Part shown: positions 53,822-63,117 of the stretch, piece after piece | Layout: each line of letters opens with the position of its first letter | Position numbering within the stretch: position 1 is the stretch's first letter | Notes under the pieces: generated by a model | Told to the model about the DNA's origin: nothing | Database searches by the model: none | The model's input: the letters and a program-made list of their open reading frames with translations, nothing else | Program-made: the position numbers and the translations under genes | Assembly: GCF_023078275.1 (NCBI RefSeq) | Contig: NC_062979.1 | Coordinates: 16,535,848-16,599,847, forward strand | Source: Leguminivora glycinivorella | Lineage: Eukaryota > Arthropoda > Insecta > Lepidoptera > Tortricidae | DNA length: 64,000 bases | Reading direction: 5' to 3'

Positions 53822-56722
53822 TTATTGATTGGCATAATTTAACAGGCAGTTAGATATATCATTTTTAAACTTTGAAATAGATACATTAAAAGGGTTTATA
53901 TGCATAAAGACATTATTATACATTTCAGGCGCGCGGGAGAGGAAACAATTTTTTGTATATTTTTTCTTCAAGTGAGGGGGTGAAAACAGATATTTTTTAC
54001 GTGAGGAGCGGGCTGGTCGAGTACTGCATGAAAGTTTAATTTTTGATAGCAAAGTAGGGGAGTCGATTAGATTATTTATAATTTTAAATAAAATTGTCGC
54101 GTCAGTTAATTTGCGTCTGTTTTCTAGGGATAAGATGTTGTAGTGTTGTAGGGATTCCTGATAACTGGAGTTCTTACGAAAATTGCGATAGTTAAGAATT
54201 TTGATAAATTTTTTTTGGACCCCTTCTATTCTCGATTTATGACATTGGAAGTAAGGGCTCCATACGACACTACTAAAGTCTAATATGGATCGTACAAATG
54301 AAAAATATAAAATTTTGAGGGTTTTATTGGTTTTAAAAGGTTTACTGAGTCTATTGATTAGGCCTAGGTTTCGAAATGCTCTTTGAACTATTTTGTCTAT
54401 GTGTGCATTAAAAGATACTTTGTCATCCATTATAATACCTAAATCTCTAATATTGGTCGTACGTTTAAGTGTGTCATCACAAAGGTTGTAGTTAAATATT
54501 ATTGGATGTTTTTTACGGGTATAACTAATAACAGAGCACTTATCTGAATTTAAAAATAATTGATTTTGTGAACAGTATGAAGATAAGGCTCTAAGATCAT
54601 TCTGCAGATCCAAACAATCTTTGACCGAGGTGACTACTTTAAATAGCTTCGTATCGTCAGCATATAATAAGTGATTTGAGTTGTTAAGTGTTGTGCCAAT
54701 ATCATTGATATAAACTGTAAATAAAAGAGGCCCCAAATGAGATCCCTGAGGGATACCAGAGGGCACGCTAAGATAATTAGAACAGTACCCTTTAACACAT
54801 ACGGCCTGACTGCGATTACGTACATATGAGTCGATCCATCTTAGAAGGCTGCCGTGCACACCGGCGTCCAAAAGCTTGTTAATAAGCAAATCGTGGTTAA
54901 TTTTATCGAACGCCTTTGAAAAGTCGGTGTACACGACATCGATCTGTTGGTTTCTGTCCATGGCTTGAAGTATAAAGTCTGTAAAAGTCAACATATTAGA
55001 TTCGACACTCCTACATTTGAAAAAACCGTGTTGATGTTCGGATATATGGTGTTTCAATGCTCTAAACAATTCTTCACTAACAATTTTTTCAAAAACTTTG
55101 CCTAGCACGCACAGTTTGGAGATAGGCCTATACTGATCAACGAGTGCCTTACCCTCAGTTGTTTTGGGTATGGGTGTTATTATTGAAGATTTCCATATGC
55201 ACGGAAATATTCCTGTCTTTAGAGAAAATAGGAAAATATACGTAATAGGTTCAGCAAGTTCAGCTGCACATTTAGAGATTAAAAGTGGATGTATTCCATC
55301 GGAACCGGCGCCCTTATGAACGTTTACACGTCGCAACTCCCGAAGGACAATATCTTTATTCAAATTAATAGATTCTATATCTACGGCTGTTTCGGAAGTA
55401 TTTGAGAAGTTTAACGTTATATTTGAATTGTTTTCTATAAATACGGAATGAAAATATCTGTTAAAAGCATTACATATATCTATACCCTCAGTTAGAACAT
55501 TATTTTTATAAATCATTTTGTCAGGAATGTCATTATTCATTGTTTTATTTTTAACAAAGGCCCAAAAGTACTTAGGGTGCTCATTTATTTTTTGTTCACT
55601 AAAATCAATGTAATTATTGTAGCAATCTCGTTCCATTTTTCTAAATCTTTTTCTTAAAGTGGCATAGGTTAGGTAATCTTTTCTATTTCCGTATATTTTC
55701 CATTTCTTATGTATTTTTTGTTTTTCTTTACCTAATTTAATAAGAGGCTTAGTAAACCAGGGGGGGTGTTTATTACTATTATTTGATATGAGTTTACAGG
55801 GAACATGTTTAGCTATAAGTTCGTTAAGAGTTTTATAAAAATATGTGGTCATGTCCTCGACCAGTGACATAGATGAGAATACGGTTAACCAATCTATAAT
55901 CGAAAGACCGGCGCGTATAGATTCAAAGTCTGCTTTAAAAAACATTTTTTTGTTGATTTTATTATTTATAAGTGAAGTTGGTAAGGACAAGGACAAGGCT
56001 ATCTCGAGGGCTTTGTGATGAGGATCCTCAGAAACTAAAGGTGACTTGCATGTCAATACGTTACAGAATTTATTACATAGCACTAAGTCTAAAAGTTTGT
56101 TATTAGTATTAAATGAAAAGTTGTATTGGGACAGTAGGGATAAACTCATAAAATCAGATAATAGGGAGCTGTAGTAATCATTGTTGGTTGTAATGTCGAT
56201 TAAGCCACTATCCTCATCGCGGAACCAAATTGCGTTAGATATATTAAAATCACCGAGTATGAGAAACAAATCGTTATTATACGTATCGAGTACTTGTTCA
56301 GCCCTAGATAAAAATGAGTTAAATTGTCGGTCGTAATTTTCACCATGCGGAATGTATGTGCATATAATATGTAGATGTGTAGGCGCGAGCGAGTCGCGCG
56401 AATCGAAGCCGGCCCGCGGCGCGACCGCCGCCGCCGCGAGCGGCAAGCTCACCCACAGCTCGTCGGCCGGCGGCGGCGCGCGCCACTCGGCTCGCTCCGA
56501 CGCACACAGCTCGCGGCGCACCGCGACAGCCACACCACCACCCCGCTGGCACCCGCTAGCCTCAGCATCACGGTCGCATCTAAACACCACATAGCGGCTA
56601 TCGAAATATTCAGAACTGTAAAAGGAGTCATTAAGCCATGTCTCAGTGATACATAGTATGTCGTAGTCGTTGTTTATCAAATTACATAGAAATTCATGTG
56701 ACTTCGTACGCAAACCCCTCAC
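53822..56722 (-). CDS. LINE D endonuclease-reverse transcriptase (ORF2), 966 codons
   Basis: The product would nick chromosomal DNA and prime reverse transcription of its own RNA. Numbering from the GTG at 56722: APE-type endonuclease 1-240 with catalytic Glu27 in ITETWL, GDFN at 157-160, DLVL at 212-215 and SEDPHHKALEI at 231-241; a lysine-rich linker 320-400; reverse transcriptase with RPIS at 532-535, TDFSKAFDKINHDLL around 599-613, IPQGSHLGPLLF at 657-668 and YADD at 687-690; thumb and C terminus to 966. Uninterrupted. The frame is open to 56770 but has no ATG; YYQNVRGLRTK spans the GTG, so the domain starts upstream and the native start is lost or non-AUG. Residues 50-118 are encoded by a GC-rich island. 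Jockey/CR1 group by motifs. Confidence 0.9.
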   Translation of the reverse strand: MRGLRTKSHEFLCNLINNDYDILCITETWLNDSFYSSEYFDSRYVVFRCDRDAEASGCQRGGGVAVAVRRELCASERAEWRAPPPADELWVSLPLAAAAVAPRAGFDSRDSLAPTHLHIICTYIPHGENYDRQFNSFLSRAEQVLDTYNNDLFLILGDFNISNAIWFRDEDSGLIDITTNNDYYSSLLSDFMSLSLLSQYNFSFNTNNKLLDLVLCNKFCNVLTCKSPLVSEDPHHKALEIALSLSLPTSLINNKINKKMFFKADFESIRAGLSIIDWLTVFSSMSLVEDMTTYFYKTLNELIAKHVPCKLISNNSNKHPPWFTKPLIKLGKEKQKIHKKWKIYGNRKDYLTYATLRKRFRKMERDCYNNYIDFSEQKINEHPKYFWAFVKNKTMNNDIPDKMIYKNNVLTEGIDICNAFNRYFHSVFIENNSNITLNFSNTSETAVDIESINLNKDIVLRELRRVNVHKGAGSDGIHPLLISKCAAELAEPITYIFLFSLKTGIFPCIWKSSIITPIPKTTEGKALVDQYRPISKLCVLGKVFEKIVSEELFRALKHHISEHQHGFFKCRSVESNMLTFTDFILQAMDRNQQIDVVYTDFSKAFDKINHDLLINKLLDAGVHGSLLRWIDSYVRNRSQAVCVKGYCSNYLSVPSGIPQGSHLGPLLFTVYINDIGTTLNNSNHLLYADDTKLFKVVTSVKDCLDLQNDLRALSSYCSQNQLFLNSDKCSVISYTRKKHPIIFNYNLCDDTLKRTTNIRDLGIIMDDKVSFNAHIDKIVQRAFRNLGLINRLSKPFKTNKTLKILYFSFVRSILDFSSVVWSPYFQCHKSRIEGVQKKFIKILNYRNFRKNSSYQESLQHYNILSLENRRKLTDATILFKIINNLIDSPTLLSKIKLSCSTRPARSSRKKYLFSPPHLKKKYTKNCFLSRAPEMYNNVFMHINPFNVSISKFKNDISNCLLNYANQ
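56370..56575 (-). other. GC-rich island inside the LINE D endonuclease
   Basis: Runs such as GGCCCGCGGCGCGACCGCC against an otherwise A/T-rich ORF; encodes an Ala/Arg-rich stretch (LPLAAAAVAPRAG). Frame and endonuclease motifs on both sides are kept. Confidence 0.8.
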
Positions 56723-56962
56723 GTTTTGGTAATAAATAGAAATATTGCTAAGACTTATAACTTTGATAGATTAATAAAAATATGCCTATTTGTTTTCCTC
56801 CCGCGCAAATTATAATTATGTGAATAAAACAGCTGTAAAACATTACTATTTTAAGAACGTAGTTATATGTATTAAGCAATTTTGTTATCGATCTAACATG
56901 CGTGCAATAATTTATTACAAAATAAATTGATTTAAACTCCTGTCTCAATAGATTACAAGACA

Positions 56963-57030
56963 TTTACCTAAGTATAAGTGATGATTTTGAATCATAAATA
57001 TTGAATAAATTGATGAATTTGATATAGGTA
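56963..57030 (+). repeat. Short repeat shared with the long inverted-repeat element loop
   Basis: GTGATGATTTTGAATCATAA and TAAATTGATGRATTT also occur at 40970-41022. The piece contains the palindrome GATTTTGAATC. Confidence 0.6.
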
Positions 57031-58080
57031 GGTAGTTTGATGTTTTACAGTTAGTACCTATTTTGTTAAGTGTTAGTACCTATGGTGAAAATTTTGTATA
57101 TCACTCGGTGGCAAAGTTTATTTAACCTTCATGCCTTGAAACCCTCGCAATGCTCAAGATTCCACTGTTTAAACCACTAGCTTTGACGCGGTTCAATATT
57201 GGAATCTCGCTTGCTTGGGTATCATTAGGCAGGCACGTGCGGTTTAAAACAACTTTGCTCCCTTGTAAAACAAAAGCCTATAAAATGTTTGTGTATGATC
57301 GAAGGAACCATGGCATAACAGGGAACTCGTAGGATAAGAGATACATTTATAATATAGCCCTTACTTTACTGGCTGAGTGGCCCAATAAGGATCTTGGCCT
57401 CTGACAAAAGAGATTGCCGTCCTGGCCTATAATCCGGCGCCACTTTATGCTGGTTCTGTATTCCGAAGGCGAGAAAGGGCATTCTTACACAAATTACTCG
57501 CTCATGGTAAGCTTTCCATTGGCCGGGTAAGCTTACCATGGGCCGGATAATTTGAGCTTGTGTTGGGGAAGGCATACTAATATATAAATACCTACATAGG
57601 CGTATAGATGTGACCACTGACAATGCGTAATTGCGTATTATGGTATGCGTATTTTAAAACAGTAAAATGTCACGAAAATTAATTATTATAACAATGTACA
57701 CGTATGTGCATTGAAAGTTAATCGCATTTGTAATGCCAACAAAAGTCAGAACATAGGTAGCTATTTAATTATGTTTGAATTGCGGAATATTTATGCGGAA
57801 CGTTTCGATATTTGCATACACCATACGTTGGATGACAAATTGACAATGTAATATTACAGTTTCGTTGAGATGTGATGGTAGAGACAAGAGGAAGCCGGGA
57901 GCCATAGGAACTTTGTAAAAACAACGTAGCCTCGTAATGTTTGTGTTTGTTTGAATTTTCTCAATGAGTCTCTAGATGCTGCAGTCATGCAGCGGCAGTC
58001 ATGCACTCGTAGCTCTGTAGTTGTGCAGCTGCAGTCGTGCGGCTAGAAATGAATTGGTACCTTTATTATAGATAAAAAAA
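57031..58080. other. No gene recognised
   Basis: Contains a small inverted repeat CATGGTAAGCTT/AAGCTTACCATG (57504-57540) and a CTGCAGTCATGCAG/CAGCTGCAGTCGTGC simple-repeat patch (57976-58045). Confidence 0.4.
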
Positions 58081-58154
58081 TGTGACAGACAGACAGACAG
58101 ACGGACAGAGCGGCGCCATAAGGGTTCCTTTTGTACCATTTTAGTACGAAACCC
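58081..58154 (+). repeat. 3' end of a third CCGGCC-type subfamily
   Basis: (GACA)n/GACGGACAG tract, then AGGGTTCC and AAACCCT as imperfect terminal hairpin with GTAC motifs, followed by AAAAA. The 5' part is missing or unrecognisable. Confidence 0.6.
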
Positions 58155-58235
58155 TAAAAAGAACATTTTCACATGGGGTTTAGCACAACTTGCGCGCGAG
58201 TTCATACTTCAACTTGGCGCTAGATATATGGACTC

Positions 58236-58436
58236 GCACGCGACAACGCAAGCCATGCCACGGAAGACCAGGGTACCATGTATCCAAGACCAGGGTATCC
58301 AAAAGGTACCTTGACACCAAGCTGAGTGGAAACCTTTTCAGTGACGTTTTATTTCAATTTTTGTGACATTTTTTTGTAATTTATATTGTTTAAGCGTCCT
58401 GAATAAAGTTTTTTTCGATTCTATTCTATTCTATGC
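58236..58436 (+). mobile_element. Retroposon 3' end with (ATTCT)n tail
   Basis: GCGTCCTGAATAAAGTTTTT is followed by CGATTCTATTCTATTCTATG. AATAAA at 58402-58407 would be the polyadenylation signal. Upstream GACCAGGGTA is duplicated (58267 and 58288). Confidence 0.5.
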
Positions 58437-58455
58437 TAGCCCGCCTGTAGGCCTA

Positions 58456-58582
58456 GCACATGATTGCCGAAAGAGTATGTCGCCGCGAGATAGATCACAC
58501 GTCTTCTTCTAAAAGTATTAGGTAATGCCATAAGGACGGGTAGTCTATCTCGCGGCGACTTACTCTCGCGGCAATCATGTGC
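58456..58582. mobile_element. MITE with GCACATGATTGCCG ends and TA duplication
   Basis: GCACATGATTGCCGAAAGAG at the left, complement GCACATGATTGCCGCGAGAG at the right, then TCGCCGCGAGATAGA on both sides. TA at 58454-58455 and 58583-58584. Length 127 bp. Confidence 0.85.
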
Positions 58583-59102
58583 TAACACTGCTGTTATCAT
58601 AAGGTCATAACTGATACCGCCGTAAACGTGTTCGTTTGACAGATGATATCGCAGAACCCTCATCATCATTTCACACGCCACCGCGATATTTATGAGCAAA
58701 TAACGTTTGCGGTCTGAAAATAACGCTTGCTTAATGCGAGAGATAAGTTTCCAAATTATCCGGTCCATAAAGAATGGTTTACGGCGCTTTAATTATGAAC
58801 TCATATAGAAATGAAAGAAAGTTCCGAATTCAAAATCGGGAAAAATTAACGTGGGTATTACGACTTTCTTGAAAATTACACAGATACATTTATATCGGTA
58901 GGCATTTGCCAGATTTCATTTGATTCATTACTTACGTTTCAATTATGTACTCCCTGTATATTTTTTTTCATTTTCCCGAACTAATTGAAATGATATTATT
59001 ACTTGGTAAATGGTAATATCTTTTCGTACTTTAATTAAGTCCATATCGGGTAATACTGCTTTATTCCATTAGTGGAAACTTCATATCATGAAACATATAT
59101 TA
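58583..59102. other. No recognised feature
   Basis: AT-rich; the reverse-strand 110-codon frame that starts here runs through the MITE and is not credible. Confidence 0.4.
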
Positions 59103-59215
59103 TCCATACTAATATTATAAATGGGAAAGTGTGTGTGTGCCTGTTTATTTGTCCTTCTTTCACGGCAAAACGGAGCGACCTATTGACGTGATTTTTTTTT
59201 TAAGTGGAGATATAC
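59103..59215 (+). mobile_element. Helitron (LEP1-type) 5' part
   Basis: TCCATACTAATATTATAAAT begins with the TC expected of Helitrons; body GTCCTTCTTTCACGGCAAAA and TAAGTGGAGATA. It stops at 59215 without the CTAG end. Confidence 0.65.
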
Positions 59216-59286
59216 ACCCGTCTGGAATCCACACGCTATATACCTACCTATTTTTTTTTTCATAGAGAAACAGCTTAAAATAATAT

Positions 59287-59395
59287 TATACCTACACTAG
59301 CTTTTGCCCGAGGCTTCGCCCGCGTTAGAAAGAGACAAAAAGTAGCCTATGTCATTCTCCATCCCTTCAACTATACATAATATATATCTCCACTG
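59287..59395 (-). mobile_element. Helitron (LEP1-type) 3' part, opposite orientation
   Basis: CTAGCTTTTGCCCGAGGCTT at 59287 is the complement of the 3' terminus; the body runs to about 59380 and ends in a TATAT-rich join. It faces the 5' part at 59103. Confidence 0.65.
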
Positions 59396-60359
59396 TATAA
59401 TGTATCCAGTTATAATATCTGATCATACGAATCGTACAGGATAATCATTTTGTTAAAAAGTGTTATTAATTAAGAGTATTTTTCTAACCTGACAAAGCAG
59501 CAATGTACGCCATCCAACTTAATTTGACATGACATAAACGTCATGCCGTAATGACGATTAGGTAGGTACGCTAATTGATGACGTAATACATTGCGTGCTG
59601 AATGATTAGGTATTATAAGAAAATATCTCCTCTATTAAAAAAAAAATGTAGTTAGACTCCTTAGGTCAGATACTAATCGTTATTAAGATATGCGCCCGTA
59701 TGAAATACACCGACTGTATTATATTAGTTTTAATGGTGCCTCCCAACACAAGCACTTTCTGCTTACCGGGCGGCTCCATCCACTGCATAAAATGTATTTG
59801 TATTTTTTTAATACAGAATTTTTATATTTTTTTTTTGTAATTGGGGCGATAAAGGCTACACGTTGTCTTATGTCAAGACTTATGTTAGGGTGAGTAGGGA
59901 ATATTAAAAGAAAAAAAAGTAATAGAAAAACTATTCTCTTAAAGACTACTCCAATAATTGGGCACTACAACTGTCCCTATTAATCCTTTGTGTTTCAGAC
60001 AACGTAACAATAGTAGGTATAATACGTAGAATCATTTTTGTTGTTTTGCCTTGACATTTTTTATGGATGAGCAAATCTGGCCACGCAGTAGCATAAAGTC
60101 AAGCCGTTATCAGCAATTTTGAGAGAACCAGCCTCGGCAAGGGTTAAGGAAATGCCAAACTTTTATCGAAGTTTGAGGTTTAAATTACATATGCAACAGC
60201 TAGGCTGTTAAAATCGTTGGCAACTTGAAATTACTCTAGTATCTGTGGCGAGAGCAAAATATAAATATTGAGTTAACCCAAGGATTTCAATTCGTTCTAC
60301 AAAAAGAGCAAACAAGTCATAGCGCTGAACCGAAAGATGACAGTTTTATTATATTTCTG
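59396..60359. other. No recognised feature
   Basis: AT-rich; 59521-59565 holds a small CGTCATGCCGTAATGACG palindrome. Confidence 0.4.
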
Positions 60360-61342
60360 ACAGTGATTTGTATTAACTCCTTCCAAATAGATTGGAATAA
60401 TATGTTTATAACAAGAACAATACTGTTCAGGCACAATAAACCACTGTGCAACTACGTCAGCGGCACCGCAGCGACACCGTGTACTGCATCGTATGCGCCC
60501 CGCCACTATCCCAAGACGCTATCCGATCGCGGTCAAGCACACACTCAAAAATATTCTTTTTTTGTAAATCAATTACTCCAGTAATAAAATAGTATGTAAC
60601 TTCAAAGTGCAATTTATTGAAGAGCTCCTAGAAGAAACCTTTACATAATTTTTGGCGACCGAAGACACGACGTTGCGCGGAGGCGCAATACCTAAAGACG
60701 ACGTAACCTGCCACCACGAGGTCCACGAAGAGGAGGCGTGAGGTGGAAGCGAACAGCGAACTCCTGCCTGCTGGTCTACATATTTCAGGGAAGTGCCCGT
60801 TCCTAAATCTCCATTATTTCCACTCATTCCAATTCCTTTCCACAGAAAGTCTCGACTGTGCGCAAGTACCGTTAGGTTACATATGACACGTGCACGTGGC
60901 CACGTAGGTATAAAAGTAGCTTAATTTCGAAGATTTTCCTTGTTTTCTTCAAATAATAATTAAATTTAGCGTTCTCTTATTTAAATCATTAATTTAAATA
61001 TTCAATTTAGTGCCAATTTTACCCCTTTGTTCAATAGTAAGACATTTAAGTAATAGATCGAACCCCCTTAGTTAATTATAGCCATTTAGCTATCCATAAA
61101 AATAAATCAGCATCTTAGTTGCATAGGTACTTATTGCGCTCGCCGACTATTCCAGATTTTGCGTAAACAAGTCGAGGGCCGACTGTTGCTACGCGGAGAA
61201 CAAAAGATCACGCGCATCGGCCACTCCATCGGCGTGGTTGCACATTTAAGACTATCAACGCTGCACGGGTTTGAATCTGAACTGCAAGGTTTGCCGGATT
61301 AAACGGTATTTATAAAATTTTATTACCTATTTGTTCATTACA
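60360..61342 (+). other. Possible LTR and leader of the BEL/Pao element
   Basis: AATAAA at 60584-60589 and TTTGGCGACCGAAGACACG at about 60649 look like an LTR polyadenylation signal and a primer-binding region of the TGGCGACC type, followed by roughly 690 bp of leader before the gag ATG at 61343. No second LTR lies in the window, so LTR borders cannot be drawn. Confidence 0.35.
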
Positions 61343-63117
61343 ATGTCTGAAACAGAGTTGAAAGAGTTATTAAAAAACCGGCCAAGAGCGTGTCGGGCCA
61401 CGCTCAGTGTAGGGTTCCGTAGTTTTCCGTACTTTTCTCAAAAACTGCTGAACCTATCAAGTTCAAAACAATTTTCCTAGAAATTTTTTATAATGTTCTA
61501 CTTTTGTGATTTTTTTCATATTTTTTAAACTTATGGTTCAAAAGTTAGAGGGGGGGGGGACGCACTTTTTTTCCTTTAGGAGCGATTATTTCCGAACACA
61601 TTAATATTATCATAAAACGATTTTAGTAAACCCTTATTCATTTTTAAATACCTATCCAACAATATATCACACGTTGGGGTTGGAATGAAAAAAAATATCA
61701 GCCCCCACTTCACATGTAGGGGGGGTACCCTAATAAAACATTTTTTTCCATTTTTTATTTTTGCACTTTGTTGGCGTGATTGATATACATATTGGTACCA
61801 AATTTCAGCTTTCTAGTGCTAACGGTTACTGAGATTATCCGCGGACGGACGGACGGACGGACGGACGGACGGACGGACGGACGGACGGACGGACGGACAG
61901 ACAGACATGGCGAAACTATAAGGGTTCCTAGTTGACTACGGAACCCTAAAAAGCGTAGTGTGATTAAGGGTAAAGTAACTGTGTTTAAAAATAAATATGC
62001 GGAATTTGAGAGCAAATCAGAGATTACTTCTAGTCAAGTTAATGAGCTAGCTTTGCGGTTGGGCAGATTTGAAACTGTTTTCAATAATTTTGACGATTTA
62101 CGGGAAAAGATTGAATCGATAACCAGTGACAGTGATCAGTTAACAGAAAATATACAAATTAAAAACGATTTCTTCGATCTGATCAATTGCGCTCAAGAGT
62201 TTATAGATACGCACAAACAAAAGTTCGCTGATGCTGATGATAGAAGTGTCAGTAGCCGAAATTCAAACCAGCAAATTAATATTAAACTTCCTCAAATAAA
62301 GCTGCCAACTTTCGATGGAAATTATGGCAAATGGCTTGAATTTCGTGATACTTTTATGTCCATAGTGCATAATAATAGTTCATTAAATGAAATAAATAAA
62401 TTTTACTATTGACGCACCTCTTTAGAGGGCAGCGCCGCACTTGTAATTAAATCTTTAGAAATATCTGCCGCCAACTACGCAGTCGCTTGGAGTTTACTGT
62501 GTGATAGGTACGACAACAAGCGGCAGCTGGTTCATAATCATTTGCAGTCCTTATTCCGCATCGAGTCTCTGGCACGCGAGTCAGATAAGGCTTTACGAAA
62601 TCTAATTGATAATGTGACTAAAAATTTAAGAGCGCTCGAGAGCCTCGGCGAGAAGGTAGATTGCTGGGATACGCTAATTGTTTTTCTTTGCTCCTCCAAG
62701 CTTGACCCGATCACATTAAGAAAATGGGAGGAAAAAGAAACAGTCTAGAAGACTCGCCGAAGCTATCGGAGTTCACTGACTTTCTTCGTAGTAGGGCTGA
62801 CATATTGGAGTCGTTGGCTCGAAGCGGCTGTAATGTTGAAAAACAGCTTGAAAAACAGCCTATTAAAAAATTAGATAAAATTCAAAAAACGTTTGTCGCC
62901 GCCGCTTCGAACTCAATGACTACCAGCGCGCCTCAATCATCGTGCTTGATATGCAAAGGTGACCACCGTATTTACACGTGTAGTAAATTTCTTGAAATGA
63001 CACCGGAAGTGAGAAGTGATGAAATATATAAGTTAAAGGTGTGTCCAGTCTGTTTTCGAAGTGGTCATCGAGCATTTCAATGCCGAGCTAATCCATGTAA
63101 AGTATGTGGACGTAAGG
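61343..63117 (+). pseudogene. BEL/Pao LTR-retrotransposon gag, disrupted
   Basis: The capsid-like precursor of a BEL/Pao element. Start MSETELKELLK at 61343; a 570-bp repeat (61378-61947) interrupts codons just after. The frame resumes with VFKNKYAEFE and a DUF1759-type region (LPQIKLPTFDGNYGKWLEF, then MSIVHNNSSLNEINKFYY). Further breaks: an in-frame TGA at 62410-62412 and a frame change near 62724-62748. The C-terminal part has zinc knuckles: CX2CX3HX4C at about 62943-62981 and CX2CX4HX4C at about 63042-63083, then a third, incomplete CX2C. Similarity ends at about 63117; protease, reverse transcriptase and integrase are absent. Non-functional. Confidence 0.8.
61378..61947 (+). mobile_element. 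CCGGCC-family element, full-length copy 4, inside gag
   Basis: CCGGCCAAGAGCGTGTCGGG to GACTACGGAACCCT, A6 before and A5 after. It carries (GGAC)14 at 61843-61898 against 6 in copy 3. The reading frame on both sides requires only one A-run at the site, which defines the insertion cleanly. Confidence 0.9.

Larger units (their letters stand above)
53390..56780 (-). mobile_element. LINE D, nearly full-length ORF2
   Basis: The 3' tail on the minus strand is an A-rich run (53390-53410 in complement), 3' untranslated region 53411-53821, then the ORF to about 56770. No ORF1 is found upstream: the sequence after 56780 is AT-rich and shows no gag-like or zinc-knuckle frame, so the copy is probably 5'-truncated. 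Confidence 0.8.

Noticed and set aside
56352..56656. Two Arg/Ala-rich frames on the plus strand
   Set aside because: They are shadows of the GC-rich island in the LINE D ORF on the minus strand.
58436..58768. 110-codon frame on the minus strand
   Set aside because: Its C-terminal third is encoded by the TA-flanked MITE at 58456-58582, so it is not a conserved gene.
61755..62015. Minus-strand frame with repeated SVRP residues
   Set aside because: The repeat is only the translation of the (GGAC)n microsatellite in the CCGGCC-family element.
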